Shown: piece after piece, positions 1 through 10,212 of the stretch
How positions within the stretch are numbered: the first letter of the stretch is position 1
Layout of the letters: each line of letters starts with the position of its first letter
Source: Coenobita brevimanus
Taxonomy: Eukaryota > Arthropoda > Malacostraca > Decapoda > Coenobitidae
Assembly (NCBI GenBank): GCA_032717465.1
Contig: CM064632.1
Span: 24,868,101-24,932,100, forward strand
Reading direction: 5' to 3'
Length of the DNA: 64,000 nt
Program-made: the position numbers and the translations under genes
Notes under the pieces: model-generated
Told to the model about the DNA's origin: nothing
Databases searched by the model: none
Seen by the model: the letters and a program-made list of their open reading frames with translations, nothing else

Positions 1-82
1 AATAGATCCATTAGAAAATGAACACACCTTATAATTCCCCCAGGTATACTTTGTCTAACAACCCTTTCCTTTCTCTCTGCAG

Positions 83-235
83 GTGCCATCTTTGACCGTG
101 ACTCAAGGGACATACAGGGCGCCTTCCTCCACGCCATCAAACAGTACAACCAAAACTACACCAGCCGCGGACTCGAGCTACACGCCTTCGTCGATATTAT
201 TAGCACTGCCGATGCCTTCAAGATCTCCAGACTGA
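83..235 (+). CDS. Ionotropic glutamate receptor, internal exon of the amino-terminal domain (partial)
   Basis: A 153-bp open exon flanked by a good 3' splice site (pyrimidine tract ending in ctctctgcag at 82) and a consensus donor GTGAGT at 236. Its 51 codons begin in phase 1 and read (G)AIFDRDS, then a helix-like stretch with AFLHAIKQYNQN, then a strand-like ELHAFVDII followed by TADAFKISRL. This pattern matches the extracellular ligand-binding-like (ANF-receptor) domain of AMPA/kainate-type arthropod glutamate receptors, where GAIFD opens the first strand and a TADAFK.SR segment precedes the NQ.. helix. The protein would be a postsynaptic cation channel in the plasma membrane. Upstream and downstream exons are not visible. 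If the gene continues on the + strand, the following intron could cover most of the window. Another ionotropic receptor subtype is possible; the subtype is uncertain. Confidence 0.62.
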   Translation: MPSLTVTQGTYRAPSSTPSNSTTKTTPAADSSYTPSSILLALPMPSRSPD

Positions 236-544
236 GTGAGTGTTCGCCTTTGTATCCTCTTGAGTTTATTGTGATTTTTGGGTCTGTTCATGATCCGAAA
301 GCGTGAGTCTTTGTTATGATGTGTAAGTTTTTAAAGTGAGTGTTCAGATATTTCTTCTTGAGCTTTCAACGATTTTAACTCCATCTTTTAAAGTAACTCC
401 ATCTTGTGTAGTGTTTATAATTAGTGGATGCATAGGAAATGCAGTGATATAGGTAGGCTGCGAAGTAATGGCAATTTTTTGTGTGTCGGCGAGAGCATGT
501 AAAGATTATCATACACGAAAGGATTGACCATGCTTGAGAGTCTC
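236..544. other. Presumed intron, no feature seen
   Basis: AT-rich unique-looking sequence directly after the splice donor of the receptor exon. I see no ORF, RNA or repeat in it. Confidence 0.4.
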
Positions 545-1195
545 ATGAGTGTGTGAAAGAGTTTTGTTATTTGGGGTATATGTTATATACTGGAGGTGGA
601 GCTGGACCTAGTTCTGTGGCTAGGGTAAGGAGTGTTTGGAGAAAATTCAGGAAGCTGTTGTCTCACCTGACACTGAGAGGGCTCTCCTTCCTTGCTGAGG
701 GATCTTTGTATGCGGCATGTGTTAGGAATGCAATTCTGTTAGGAAGAGGCAGTAAAGGAAGAGGATATTTGTAGACTCAGACGTACAGAAACGACATTTA
801 TTAGCTGGATGTGTAGTGTGTCCTTGAATGGGAGGCAGGGGGAAGGGGGTGGGGTTAAGATTATAATTGAAGAGTTGAGAGTTGGGGACGTTAATATATT
901 ATTGCTGTGATGAGGAGGGGTAGATTGAGACAGTCTGGGCATGTTGAGAGGATGGGAGACGACAACTGGGTGTGGAAGGTGAGAAAAATGAGCGTCGACT
1001 GTATGGTAGCGAAGGGCAGAACAAAAATGATCGGGATGAGATCTTAGTGTGTGACCTCAGGGATGAGCGACTGAATAGGAAGGCTGCTAGAGATCGAGCG
1101 GCGTGAAGAAAAGCCGTTGGGTGACCAAGGTGGACGCATGCAAGCATGTTGGGCTTTTCCAAATGAAACGAAACGAAACGATTTAACCCTTTTCA
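545..1195 (+). pseudogene. Decayed RTE-like LINE, C-terminal reverse-transcriptase end
   Basis: A 73-codon frame starting at 553 reads F.YLGYMLYTGGGA, SSVARVRSVWRKFRKLL and LYAACVRNAILL. This is the conserved C-terminal region of RTE-type endonuclease-reverse transcriptases that are abundant in crustacean genomes. After the stop near 772, homologous pieces continue in shifting frames: a TQTYRND segment, a GRLRQSGHVERMGDDNW-like segment near 915-975, a LDRKAARDRAA segment near 1070-1100, and an MLGFSK end at about 1145. The copy ends in a GAAAC short tandem repeat at 1162-1180, as expected for a LINE 3' tail. Many stops and frameshifts make it a dead 5'-truncated insertion, probably within the receptor intron. 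Confidence 0.7.
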
Positions 1196-1750
1196 ACCCG
1201 GGGATGTTGGTTTGGTTACATTCTTTCAGATTTTATTCTCATGATTATTTTATCATTTAGGCGGGGCGGGGGGGGAGAGGGGGGAGTTGGAGTTTCGGTT
1301 GATTTACACCTTCCCTTCGACCCGAGGACGGCATTTTGTTAATATTCTCGCTGTCCCAGGCTAAGGTAGATATGGCCTTCTTTAGCGTCTGCTTTATTGG
1401 AGATCTTTCCTAAGCTGAATATAATCATCCATAGATAACAAGAATAAGGAAAAGAAAAAAGAGCAAACATAAGAAGGAAAAAGAAAGACGTCGCTGGTAT
1501 ATAAAAAGTGTACGATCTCGATTTTTTTCCTGTAATCTCAATTTTCCCAGGATTTGTGACTCCTCTCAAGCTCTGCAGATTAAGGGTCCTAGTGTAAATG
1601 GCTTTGGGGATTTCCTAACACCTCTTCCTTAGCGATTTATTCTGTCCCTCACACCTCCGTACCCTCTGCCATTTTAATGATGCAGACTATGTCGATATTT
1701 AAACGATAAAGGTAACATGCAGCAAAATATTCAGGTGAAGTATGCTCAGT
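1196..1750. other. No gene seen
   Basis: AT-rich sequence with a G-rich patch at 1261-1290. One partial copy of the 67-bp repeat described next lies near 1611-1650. Confidence 0.4.
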
Positions 1751-1905
1751 AAATTTCTGTGGAAAAGGCCCTAACACCAGTTCCATAGCGATTTATTATT
1801 GGCTACGTCTAGTTAATAAATTGCTGTGGAAAAGGCCCTAACACCTCTTCCCTAGCGATTTATTATTGGATACGTCTAGTTATTAAACTGCTGAGGAAAG
1901 GGCCA
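1751..1905. repeat. 67-bp tandem repeat, about 2.3 copies
   Basis: Units start at 1751, 1818 and 1885 and share the string GTGGAAAAGGCCCTAACACC, then TAGCGATTTATTATTGG and TACGTCTAGTTA. The last unit is truncated and diverged. A degenerate extra copy lies upstream near 1611. Confidence 0.8.
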
Positions 1906-2130
1906 AAAATCTCCATCTCTCCATCTTGAATTCTGAGTTGTAACAAGAGATAAACGCTAAGGTATCATGCTAGCCACGAAAAAGTGCAGTGGAAAATTAA
2001 TAATGTACAGCGGTAGTATTGTGTATTTGTGCCACTGAGCTACCTGGATTAAGCTGCAAAACGACGAAAATCTGGGCCAAGTTTTGCTGAAAGAGCTATG
2101 GAAGGTACTCCTAAACTGAATACACAGGAA
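1905..2130 (+). repeat. Dispersed repeat family A, copy 1
   Basis: The order ATCTCCATCTCTCCATC.TGAATTCTGA, GTAACAAGAG, CACGAAAAAGTG, GCAGCGGTAGTATTG-like, CTGCAAAACGACGAAAATCTGG is found again in the same order and orientation at 8296-8482, with many substitutions. It is therefore an interspersed repeat of unknown class. No coding potential or pol III boxes were recognised. Confidence 0.6.
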
Positions 2131-2339
2131 AATATGGCGAAAACATAGGTGTACCAACAAGAGTCATTTTTTATCAGTCCCTATAAGATCCATTGCAGGG
2201 TTGAATATTCTCAGACGAAGAGAAGGGCTGCTCGAATACACTCTTCTCCTTTCTGGCCTTGTCTAGTGGTCTAAGGCGTTGTCTTTAGTGAGAGTTGCTT
2301 TAGTGAAAGGTTGAGCTGCGTAATGACAAAGACAGAAGC

Positions 2340-2450
<111 letters not shown>

Positions 2451-2452
2451 AC

Positions 2453-3138
2453 AGCCTCGAGGGAATAAATCATTATGCGACAAAATCATAAAGACAAAAC
2501 CTTTTGAGAGGTATTGGTGATGAAAATTCATAAATTCGGCTCAGTTTAAGTGGGATATCAGGTAGTGTGGGACAGTAGGGTCTTTAGAGCAACTGTGACG
2601 AGGAGGGTTTGGAAGCTGTTAGTTCGTTCGTCTGTTTCCTTCCACCTGACCGCAGTGAAGAGGTGGAGAGTACATCATTCCATCATTAAATTTTCCAAGA
2701 CACTGTTTCTCCTATTATGTACTTTTGGTTCCTTGCATGAAGTATTAACATTGATTTCGTGAAGCTTTTTATTTCGTTGTCTATTTCCTTCCCTCTGATG
2801 TCGCTGGATAGATAGAGGACGTCATTGCTCAGTTTTCAAGTCATTTTTTTCCTCTATGTTTTTGGATCTTACTGCTTAGCATTACATTTTTCCCCGATTT
2901 TTTGCATTACAAATTAGGGCAAATTTTTGAAAGCTGTTAGCTACATCGGGTGTCTGTTTCCTCCCATCCTACGTCACTGATTAGGGAAAGAATATTTCTG
3001 TTGTTTGAATGAGAGTTTTGCTTTTTATATTTCCCCATCTCGCTTCTTTGCATCGCGTCGCGGGAAAGATGTTCATTTGTTGGTTACGGTATCTTCATTT
3101 GTCGTTATTGAGTAGGGACAGTACATAATTCCTTCAAG

Positions 3139-3139
<1 letters not shown>
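2453..3139. other. No gene seen
   Basis: T-rich sequence with recurring GTTTCCTTCC-type strings (2632, 2785, 2955) that hint at an old, very degenerate tandem repeat. No reading frame looks coding. Confidence 0.35.

Positions 3140-3204
<65 letters not shown>
3140..3204. repeat. (CT)n microsatellite
   Basis: About 32 pure CT units. Open frames across it (RERERE on the minus strand) are low-complexity artefacts. Confidence 0.95.
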
Positions 3205-3208
<4 letters not shown>

Positions 3209-3514
3209 AGAAAGAAAATAAATTTCGTAATCTCACTCTTAAACGTGCTTCTAGTACCCTTGTCAGTTCCCCTCTGTGGGTTAATAAAGTTCCCCAAGTT
3301 CGCACCACAAGTAACCTAACATTATTACACTTTACTCCTGCTTCCACAACACGGCTTTATCTGGCTTTACAACTTGATCCACATGATTATCTTGTGTGTT
3401 AGACTCTTGCTGCTTAGAGAATATTGGACCCAACCATTAAAGGCCCATCTAGGAGGAAGTGCTAAAGGGTTTGCCTATGTTCTCTAATTCGAAAGTCCCT
3501 TCTAAACTTATGTC

Positions 3515-3656
3515 CATCTATCTATCTGTCTGTTTATTTATCTTTGTCTATCTCTCTGTCTATCTGTTTATCTGTTTATCTGTCTATCTGTCTAATAATT
3601 CATCTATCTGTCTGTCTGTCTGTCTGTCTGTGTCTGTCTGTCTGTCTATCAGTTTA
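3515..3656. repeat. (TCTG/TCTA)n tetranucleotide repeat
   Basis: Interrupted ATCTATCTGTCTG-type tetranucleotides directly adjoin the tail of the minus-strand LINE copy that follows, so it probably grew from that LINE's 3' tail. Confidence 0.85.
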
Positions 3657-3890
3657 TTACCAGACGCCGTAAGGGGTGGTCACAAAGGAATCGCCTCCAC
3701 GTCGCCCTGGCGTCACTTGGCTGCCCTCCCTCCAGCTCATACCCCATCACTCATATACCTCCCCATGCCATCCCTCCATCTCATCCTCGGCCTCCCCCTT
3801 CCCCTTACTCATATACACTCATGTAGTCAGTCTCTCATTCTCCATCCTCTCCACATTTTCTTAGCGCTTTGAATCTCACCCACATCAGCA
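3657..3890 (-). repeat. LINE 3'-end copy (RTE-like), minus orientation
   Basis: Read on the minus strand it holds the conserved terminal block GGCGATTCCTTTGTGACCACCCCTTACGG followed by GGCGTCTGGTAA, then a tetranucleotide tail. The same block ends the plus-strand copies at 4085-4350 and 4780-5040. The segment before it is GAGG-rich and matches the degenerate C-terminal coding end seen at 4860-4990. Confidence 0.7.
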
Positions 3891-4084
3891 CCACAACGCT
3901 CCTCTACTTCCTTCAAACTTCCTTCTTAAGTTAATATTTTGTCTAGATATAGCAGAAATAAAACATGTTATCGTAGTGAAGGGATGAGAGAGACCTTTTA
4001 TATGTAAGATTATTGATAGAATATATCACAAATATGTTTGATAATTATTACCCTCAAGATGTCTTGAAACAGTAGACGACAGGT

Positions 4085-4350
4085 TGGGATTCCACTGTAA
4101 TTTTTTCCCCCATGTGGAGAGGATGGAGAGCGAGAGGCTAACGAGCAGTGTATGCGAGTGAAGTGGAGGGGGGAGAGGGAGGGGGAGGCCGAGGATGAGA
4201 TGCAGGGATGGAGTGGAGAAGTATATGAGAAAGGGGTGTGTGAACTGGGAGCGGGGCAGTGAAGTGGCATTGAACAGGGCGACGTGGAGGCGATTTGTCT
4301 GTGGCCACCCCTTACGGGATTTAGGCGTCTGGCAGTAGTTAGATAGATAG
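4085..4350 (+). repeat. LINE 3'-end copy (RTE-like), plus orientation
   Basis: Contains the purine-rich coding end (GTGGAGAGGATGGAGAG...) and the terminal block GGCGATTTGTCTGTGGCCACCCC, then GGCGTCTGGCAG and a TAGATAGATAG tail. It faces the copy at 3657-3890, so the two form an imperfect inverted repeat about 200 bp apart. Confidence 0.72.
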
Positions 4351-4376
4351 ATAGTTATACTTCATGTCAATGTATA

Positions 4377-4460
4377 TGTGGCGGTGGTGTCCTCGGTAGC
4401 GTATTCGTCTCGTAAGCAAGAAGTCCCAGGTTCGATTCCCTGACGGACCATGGGAGCTTT
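4377..4460 (+). repeat. tRNA-derived SINE head
   Basis: A cloverleaf-like segment carries a good pol III B box (GGTTCGATTCC at 4430-4440) and an anticodon-like TCTCGTAAG loop (CGT, threonine-like). The A-box half (TCGGTAGCGTATTCG) is poor and the acceptor ends do not pair, so it is not a functional tRNA gene. Downstream sequence to about 4690 may be the SINE body but no second copy is present to prove it. Confidence 0.5.
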
Positions 4461-4718
4461 AGACAGATCATTGCTCTAGTTTGTTCATATGTAGAACTTA
4501 ATGAAGGACCCTGATGTAAACACGTCGTTATTCTAGGTGAAGAAACTACAGACCCTTAATGCACAGATGTACAACGCCATCTGTGTCACATGCACCCCAC
4601 CTCGTCCCTACACACCCCTTCCCTGCTCAGTCTAAGTCATCGTGGGAAGATTTCTTGGCTGCATCGTAATGGAGTGGTTCAGTTGCATAGTGGACTAGAA
4701 AGGATGCCACATGATCTT

Positions 4719-4722
<4 letters not shown>

Positions 4723-4768
<46 letters not shown>
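4723..4768. repeat. (GT)n microsatellite
   Basis: About 23 GT units directly upstream of a LINE tail. Confidence 0.95.
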
Positions 4769-4769
<1 letters not shown>

Positions 4770-4779
4770 CTGAAAGGGT

Positions 4780-5050
4780 TAAATTCTCTGAGATGGCTTG
4801 GCAATGTGGAGACGATAGCGAAGGTAAGACTGACTAGAAAGGTGTACATGAATATGATGGAGGGAGAGGGGGATAGGGTGATCGAGGATGACGTGGAAAG
4901 ATGGAATAGACAGACATGTGAGAGGCATATGTGAACTGGAGGAAGGGCAGCCAAATGAGGAAGGACAGGATGGTATGGAGGCGATTTGTTTGTGGCCACC
5001 CCATATGGGATTAAGGCGTCTGGTTATGTATGTATGTATGTTGTATGTAT
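4780..5050 (+). pseudogene. RTE-like LINE C-terminal fragment with 3' tail
   Basis: Plus-strand frames read WLGNVETIAK, LTRKVYMNMMEGE, VERWNRQTCERHM and a GGDLFVATPYGIKASG-like end. These resemble the last 80 or so residues of RTE-type reverse transcriptases (the W.GHV.R....LT.KVY...EG.R.RGRP..RW.D.V pattern), broken by stops. The terminal block GTGGCCACCCCATATGGGATTAAG and GGCGTCTGG precedes a TATG tetranucleotide tail. A 5'-truncated dead insertion. Confidence 0.7.
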
Positions 5051-5640
5051 CGGGCTATACACAGCTAAGATGGACCACCAGTTCTGCCATGTTCAAGCTC
5101 AAGGGCCGTATTCTAGTAGGGCAAGGAAGCTACCTAACATTTTTTCCTAATTGATTTATTTTGTTTTTTACACCTTACTGTCCTCTTCTGTGTTTATACA
5201 AATCCTTCCAATGTTGCCATACTCTGCATAAATAACTAACAAAAGGTTATTAACTAGCCGTATCCAAAAAGGAATTACTAAGGAAGAGGAGTTAGAAAGC
5301 TTCCTTAACCGACGACAACACCAGCCAAGGTGCCATGTCCAAGTTCAAGAAGTACTATATGGATTCTTAAGGACACCACATCCAAAGAGCCCAGGAACAC
5401 ATTTTTTGACAGTAGAGAAGTGTCCCTCTCCCACCCAGTGCTTCACCCACAGGTATAAACCACTTGTATTAGGCTTAAGGAGTGGAGGGTGAGAAGTGTA
5501 TGTGGATATTTGTTGTTGGAATGTTTGTGGGTAGAGTCTGTATGGTCTGTATGTCATCGATGGAACCTAGAAAATATGTGTACAGGTGATAACACATGAA
5601 CAGCATACTACTACTACATTTTTTTTTTTTTTTTTTTTGG
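5051..5640. other. No gene seen; poly(T) at 5618-5638
   Basis: AT-rich sequence. The poly(T) run directly precedes the SINE that follows, so it may be its boundary or an unrelated homopolymer. Confidence 0.35.
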
Positions 5641-5950
5641 TCTACCCCGGTGCAGTGGCCTAGTTGTTAGCATTACTGCCTACGAAGCTGCCAGCCCCAT
5701 AGCGCCGGGGTTCGAATCCCGGTGCTGGCAGCTGACGCCTCGTGACTCAGGTGACCATTCGCCCTTTGTGAGTTAGCAGGTAAAATGAGTACTTTGTGAA
5801 ATACCTAGGTAAGGCAACTTTGGTGACCTGGATGATACGCTGGCCTTGTATCCATAAACTGTTGGTGAGTAACCTACCACAGGCACACTGACCGAAACTG
5901 AGCCCTGTGGTTAAGCGCTTCGTGGCGTTTGACCCCACCTGTTTCTTTTA
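5641..5950 (+). repeat. tRNA-derived SINE
   Basis: An internal pol III promoter is visible: A-box-like TGGCCTAGTTGTTAGCA at 5656-5672 and a perfect B box GGTTCGAATCC at 5709-5719. The head could fold as a tRNA with an ACG (arginine-like) anticodon loop CTACGAA and has a paired GCCGGGGTTCGAATCCCGGT T-arm, but the acceptor stem is not that of a real tRNA. A 200-bp tRNA-unrelated body follows. Boundaries are approximate. Confidence 0.65.
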
Positions 5951-6354
5951 CCGAGTGTGTTAACCCGAGGTCAGGAGTCAGGACTTTGAGAAGCACACTT
6001 TACCAACCAGCCCACAGGAGACTCCAGAATTTTGGTGAAGGTTTCCATTATCAAATCCCCCCAGATTCATTAATGCTTAAAAACATGTTTGAACATTGCA
6101 GACAGCGCAGTGAGACCAAAGCAGGTGGCAGGTTATTGAGCCTCACAACCCGGCATGTTGTAAAGGTCGCTGTGGGGCATCTGAAACTTTTGTCCCTCTT
6201 AATCACGGATCTCATCTCGTTATGCAGGTGAACATCTGAGACAAATGTAAGACGGAGGGGAAGCAACACACATTTGTTCATGAATGTTTCAGCTTCCTTA
6301 ATAGAGTTGTAACAGGGAAGCGCATACACTGCATTAAGACCAAACTAGAAAGAA

Positions 6355-6672
6355 ATGAACGCAGCAGGGGAGGGGAAGGAGGACTGTGGGAAACTTGATG
6401 AGGAGAGAAGGACAGGCGAGGGAGAAGTGAGGGAGAGTTGAGGGAAAGAGGGCGGGGTGAGGGAAGGAGTAAGGGAGAAGAGAGGTATGAGGGGGATAGG
6501 GAGGGAGGGATGGGGGAGGTGAGGAATGTATGAGGAAAAATTGGGGGAGAAATGAGATAGAGGTGAGGAGATGATGGAAGAGTTAGGTAGGATGAAGGAC
6601 AGGTGCTCAGAGACGAAATGGGGTGAGAGAGGAGTGAGGTAGAGATGAGGTAGAGAAGTGAGGCAGCGTATA

Positions 6673-6726
<54 letters not shown>

Positions 6727-6830
6727 GAGGAAGGGAGAGGAGGGAGGGAATAGCAAGGGAGAAGCGAGGTAGGGGTTAGAGAGACGAGAGGAGCACATGA
6801 GGTGCGTGAGGGAGCAGAGGGAGTGCAAAT
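6355..6830. repeat. Polypurine tract with (GA)n core
   Basis: Almost all purine on the plus strand (GGGAGAGGTGAGG-type degenerate minisatellite) around a pure GA run at 6676-6724. The minus-strand Ser/Leu/Pro-rich frames are composition artefacts. Confidence 0.85.
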
Positions 6831-7246
6831 GAAGACACAAGTACAGTAGTATAACCGTTGCATTGCACATTTAATATTCGTAACACCTTCAGTGAACTCC
6901 CAGCATCAACTTGTGCCCAGTCTCATCTTTCATAAATCCCTAGGTAACCCCACCTTCTGTATCGCTCAGAGGCTGTGTGACTATTTTAGGAATCTGGTTA
7001 TTGCCGCCATAAGCCTGTAGAAGTGCCCATAAACCCGCTTCAACCCAGCTGTTAGTGTATTGAGATTTTGTTAGTGCTTTTAAAAACTCTCCCAACACCC
7101 GCTTGCATATATACCTGGACGCACTTACCATAAATGAAAGTCGAAGGAAGTAGCCAGAGGGTTTTCGAGCCGTCCCTCTTGCCAGGAACATTCTCACGTT
7201 AAAGCTGACTCACAGACGTAACAGAGAAAATGATACTGACGCTGCC
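6831..7246. other. No gene seen
   Basis: Mixed-composition sequence. The minus-strand 85-codon frame here has no recognisable domain. Confidence 0.35.
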
Positions 7247-7248
7247 GA

Positions 7249-7291
<43 letters not shown>
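7247..7291. repeat. (GT)n(GA)n compound microsatellite
   Basis: GT run joined to a GA run. Confidence 0.9.
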
Positions 7292-7292
<1 letters not shown>

Positions 7293-7630
7293 TCTGCGTT
7301 TGCGTGTGTGTATGTGTCTGCCACCACTCTTACCTGGCAGGATCCTTTAACTACAACAGAGTATCGCTTACATACACAGCCATATTAAATTACACACACT
7401 GTTAAGCAACGATACTAACCTTGATACATACACGGCAATACTCTGCACCCATTGTATATATACATTCCAGCACACTGACACACCTGTACCCATAGGCACA
7501 CGCACGCATGCACTCACATATGCACACTGTTGCTCTTTTTCACAGCACAGTCTTTCACACACGTACATGGACGTTAATACACACCTAATTACAGACATAC
7601 AATTTTTGCATAATAAAGACTGGTAATTTC

Positions 7631-7785
<155 letters not shown>

Positions 7786-8118
7786 GCAGTGAGCTGGTTT
7801 GTACTCTGTGTATGCATGACTGTATTTTTCAGAGTATGTGCTTTGTACGTCTTTCAGTTGGTCGCAGGTACAGTATACTGTTTGTTTAGACGGTGCAGGC
7901 TAGGTGTGTAAAATAAATAGATACAGTAAGTATTTCTGTTATTTGCTTAATATTCAGCATCATCAATGTCGTCGCTTCTTTATTTCCCATCACTCATATG
8001 AGATGGATGTTTTGAACTGTAGGGGTTAGATACAGCCTTTACGGAGCCCTTCACTACAGAGGCACTCTTCTTATCTTAAAAAATGTAAATAGCAAGAAAC
8101 TGTTAATATTGGCAAAGG

Positions 8119-8146
8119 TGTGTATGTGTGTGTGTATGTGTGTGTT

Positions 8147-8220
<74 letters not shown>
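8119..8220. repeat. (GT)n microsatellite, interrupted
   Basis: GT/ATGT/TTTGT interruptions at the left, about 70 bp pure at the right. Confidence 0.95.
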
Positions 8221-8222
<2 letters not shown>

Positions 8223-8295
8223 GTTGGGTAGCTGCTGCATTGCGGTGTTGGTGTGGCTGTGTATGTGGACATTACTATTTTCACTTTAACTTGGC

Positions 8296-8482
8296 CTAAA
8301 TTTGTCATCTCTCCATCCTGAATGCTGATGTGCAACAAGAGTTTAACAACAAAATATGATGTTAGTCACGAAGAAGTGGTATGGAAAGGATGTTGAGCAG
8401 TAGAATTGTCTTTTTCTGTCACAGAACTACGTGAAACAAACTGCAAAACACCAAGAATCTGGTCGAATTTAAGGGAAGAAAA
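8296..8482 (+). repeat. Dispersed repeat family A, copy 2
   Basis: Shares with 1905-2130, in the same order, TCATCTCTCCATCCTGAATGCTGA, GCAACAAGAG, CACGAAGAAGTG, GAGCAGTAGAATTG and CTGCAAAACACCAAGAATCTGG. Confidence 0.6.
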
Positions 8483-8574
8483 AAGAATATAGTCATTATA
8501 AAATTGCCAGGAGGGAGTAAGTATTAATATTCAGGAAGGATATGTGATGAAGTGGTTGCTGTATTATGGCTTGG

Positions 8575-8575
<1 letters not shown>

Positions 8576-8625
<50 letters not shown>
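8576..8625. repeat. (GT)n microsatellite
   Basis: About 24 GT units. Confidence 0.95.
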
Positions 8626-9282
8626 GGTGGGACAGCATGAGTGAGAGCGAGTTCTCGTAGGAGGCGTTATGTTACCATGATTTTTCATCGCGTCTCAGAC
8701 CAGAGTGGGTAGGGGAAAGGGGAAAAGAGGAGGAATTCAGGAATGAAGAGAGATGAGAAAGTAGGAAATGGAGAGAGGGGTAGTGACAACAGAAAAACAG
8801 AGAAATGGAGAGACAGTAAGAGAGAGACAGAGACAGAGAGAGACTGCTGACTAATGTTCATATTTTAGGTGGCATATGAGGCTTTGTCCCTCATCTTCCA
8901 GAACAGTTTATTAAGCAATATACACCTACTCTTCTTCTGTTCATCGATGACCGGAGCTGCAAGTCCTATCTAGCCATACACGATGATTTCACACATCACA
9001 TACCCACCCGCTATTACAGCGTCCATGACGCCTGTTAATAAGGCAATCATGAGATGAGGCTGTTGCACACATGGTTTTATCAGCCATTATTTTCGACTGA
9101 GGTAAATGAGTTCTTGTTTGTTGACGCATCAGACTCATAATTCCCACATCTTTCATCCGCCAGTATTTTTCACAGGGAAATATGCCCTAATTTAAGGAAT
9201 GATTTATATGGCATCGTTCGAAACAAAAGTGAATAGATTTTATATAAAAAAAAAAAACTTGTCCTGGCCTTCTTATCCTGTT

Positions 9283-9285
<3 letters not shown>
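8626..9285. other. No gene seen; short GA-rich patch
   Basis: 8700-8850 is purine-rich with AGAGAGACAGAGACAGAG. The rest is unremarkable. Confidence 0.35.

Positions 9286-9320
<35 letters not shown>
9286..9320. repeat. (GT)n microsatellite
   Basis: About 17 GT units. Confidence 0.9.
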
Positions 9321-9324
<4 letters not shown>

Positions 9325-9884
9325 GTATTTGTGTAAATGCAGAAAAAGGCCAAAGGTTTTTGTGTATGCATTGGGTGGGTCGGGGCTTCAAGAGATGGCA
9401 TTTCCGGGATGCGGCACATCAAAGGCTGCTGCCAGCAAGGTCTCTTGCGCCTTTTTCGTGGCAGGAAAGCATTTTTATTATGATACGATGATGCTACACA
9501 ATATGCTGAACATTGCATATGAATACTTATGCACATTACACATATCTGCTACATTCGAGTATGTCTGTGCCACAGCTTCTGTCTTGTCTGTCATGACACA
9601 AAGCAAGTGGCATGGTTATGCATCATAACACTTTCTCTCACAGCAGTCTTCTTAGTAGATAATACACTTTGAGCACTTCACTGCACTGAGTGGTCTCAAA
9701 TCACTACTTTCAAGAAAATAATTCGACGCCTTATGCAGCAAAGTGGCTTATTTTGCATAATTGAAATGTCTAGGGCAGCTCACATCTCACCCACATGTTT
9801 GTAGATCTGCTGCATCTGGAGTTGCCTCTGAAATAACCCAATCTCTGTGTTTTGCTCTACAACCCGACCACATGCAAAGGTTGT
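9321..9884. other. No gene recognised
   Basis: A plus-strand open frame of 101 codons (9323-9628) has no recognisable motif, splice context or repeat match. I treat it as chance. Confidence 0.35.
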
Positions 9885-10207
9885 AGTGATGGCGGCACGA
9901 GGAGGGGAGAAGGATGTACGAGGGGGACAAGGGGTGTAAGGAGAGGAGGGGGTGTAAGGGAGGAGGGTATAATGGAGAGCAGGAGAGTATAAGGGAGAGC
10001 AGGGGGTATCAGGAGAGAGGCCAAGGAATATATAGAAGAAGAGGGATGGTGTAAGTGGAGACAGGGATGATGTAAAGGAGTAGAAGGGTGCAAGGAGGAG
10101 GAGGATGAGATGTAAGGAGGGCAGGAAGATGGAAGGAAAGACAGGGACAGTGTAAGGGAGGCCTGGGGGGGAGTTAGGTGGGAGCGTGGGGTGTAAGGAG
10201 ATCAGAA
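9885..10207. repeat. Purine-rich minisatellite, left part (BEL insertion target)
   Basis: Degenerate units of the type GGGGTGTAAGGAGAGGAGG repeat every 20-40 bp. The same kind of unit resumes at 18545-18640 beyond the BEL element, showing the element inserted into this array. Confidence 0.8.
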
Positions 10208-10212
10208 GGATG

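Noticed and set aside
2260..2282. tRNA A-box-like string as a SINE
   Set aside because: Only about 24 bp of similarity to the family at 34126; too short to annotate.
4377..4450. Functional tRNA-Thr gene
   Set aside because: Poor A box and non-pairing acceptor ends despite a good B box.
5655..5732. Functional tRNA gene
   Set aside because: Head resembles a tRNA but the acceptor stem is wrong and it continues into a SINE body.
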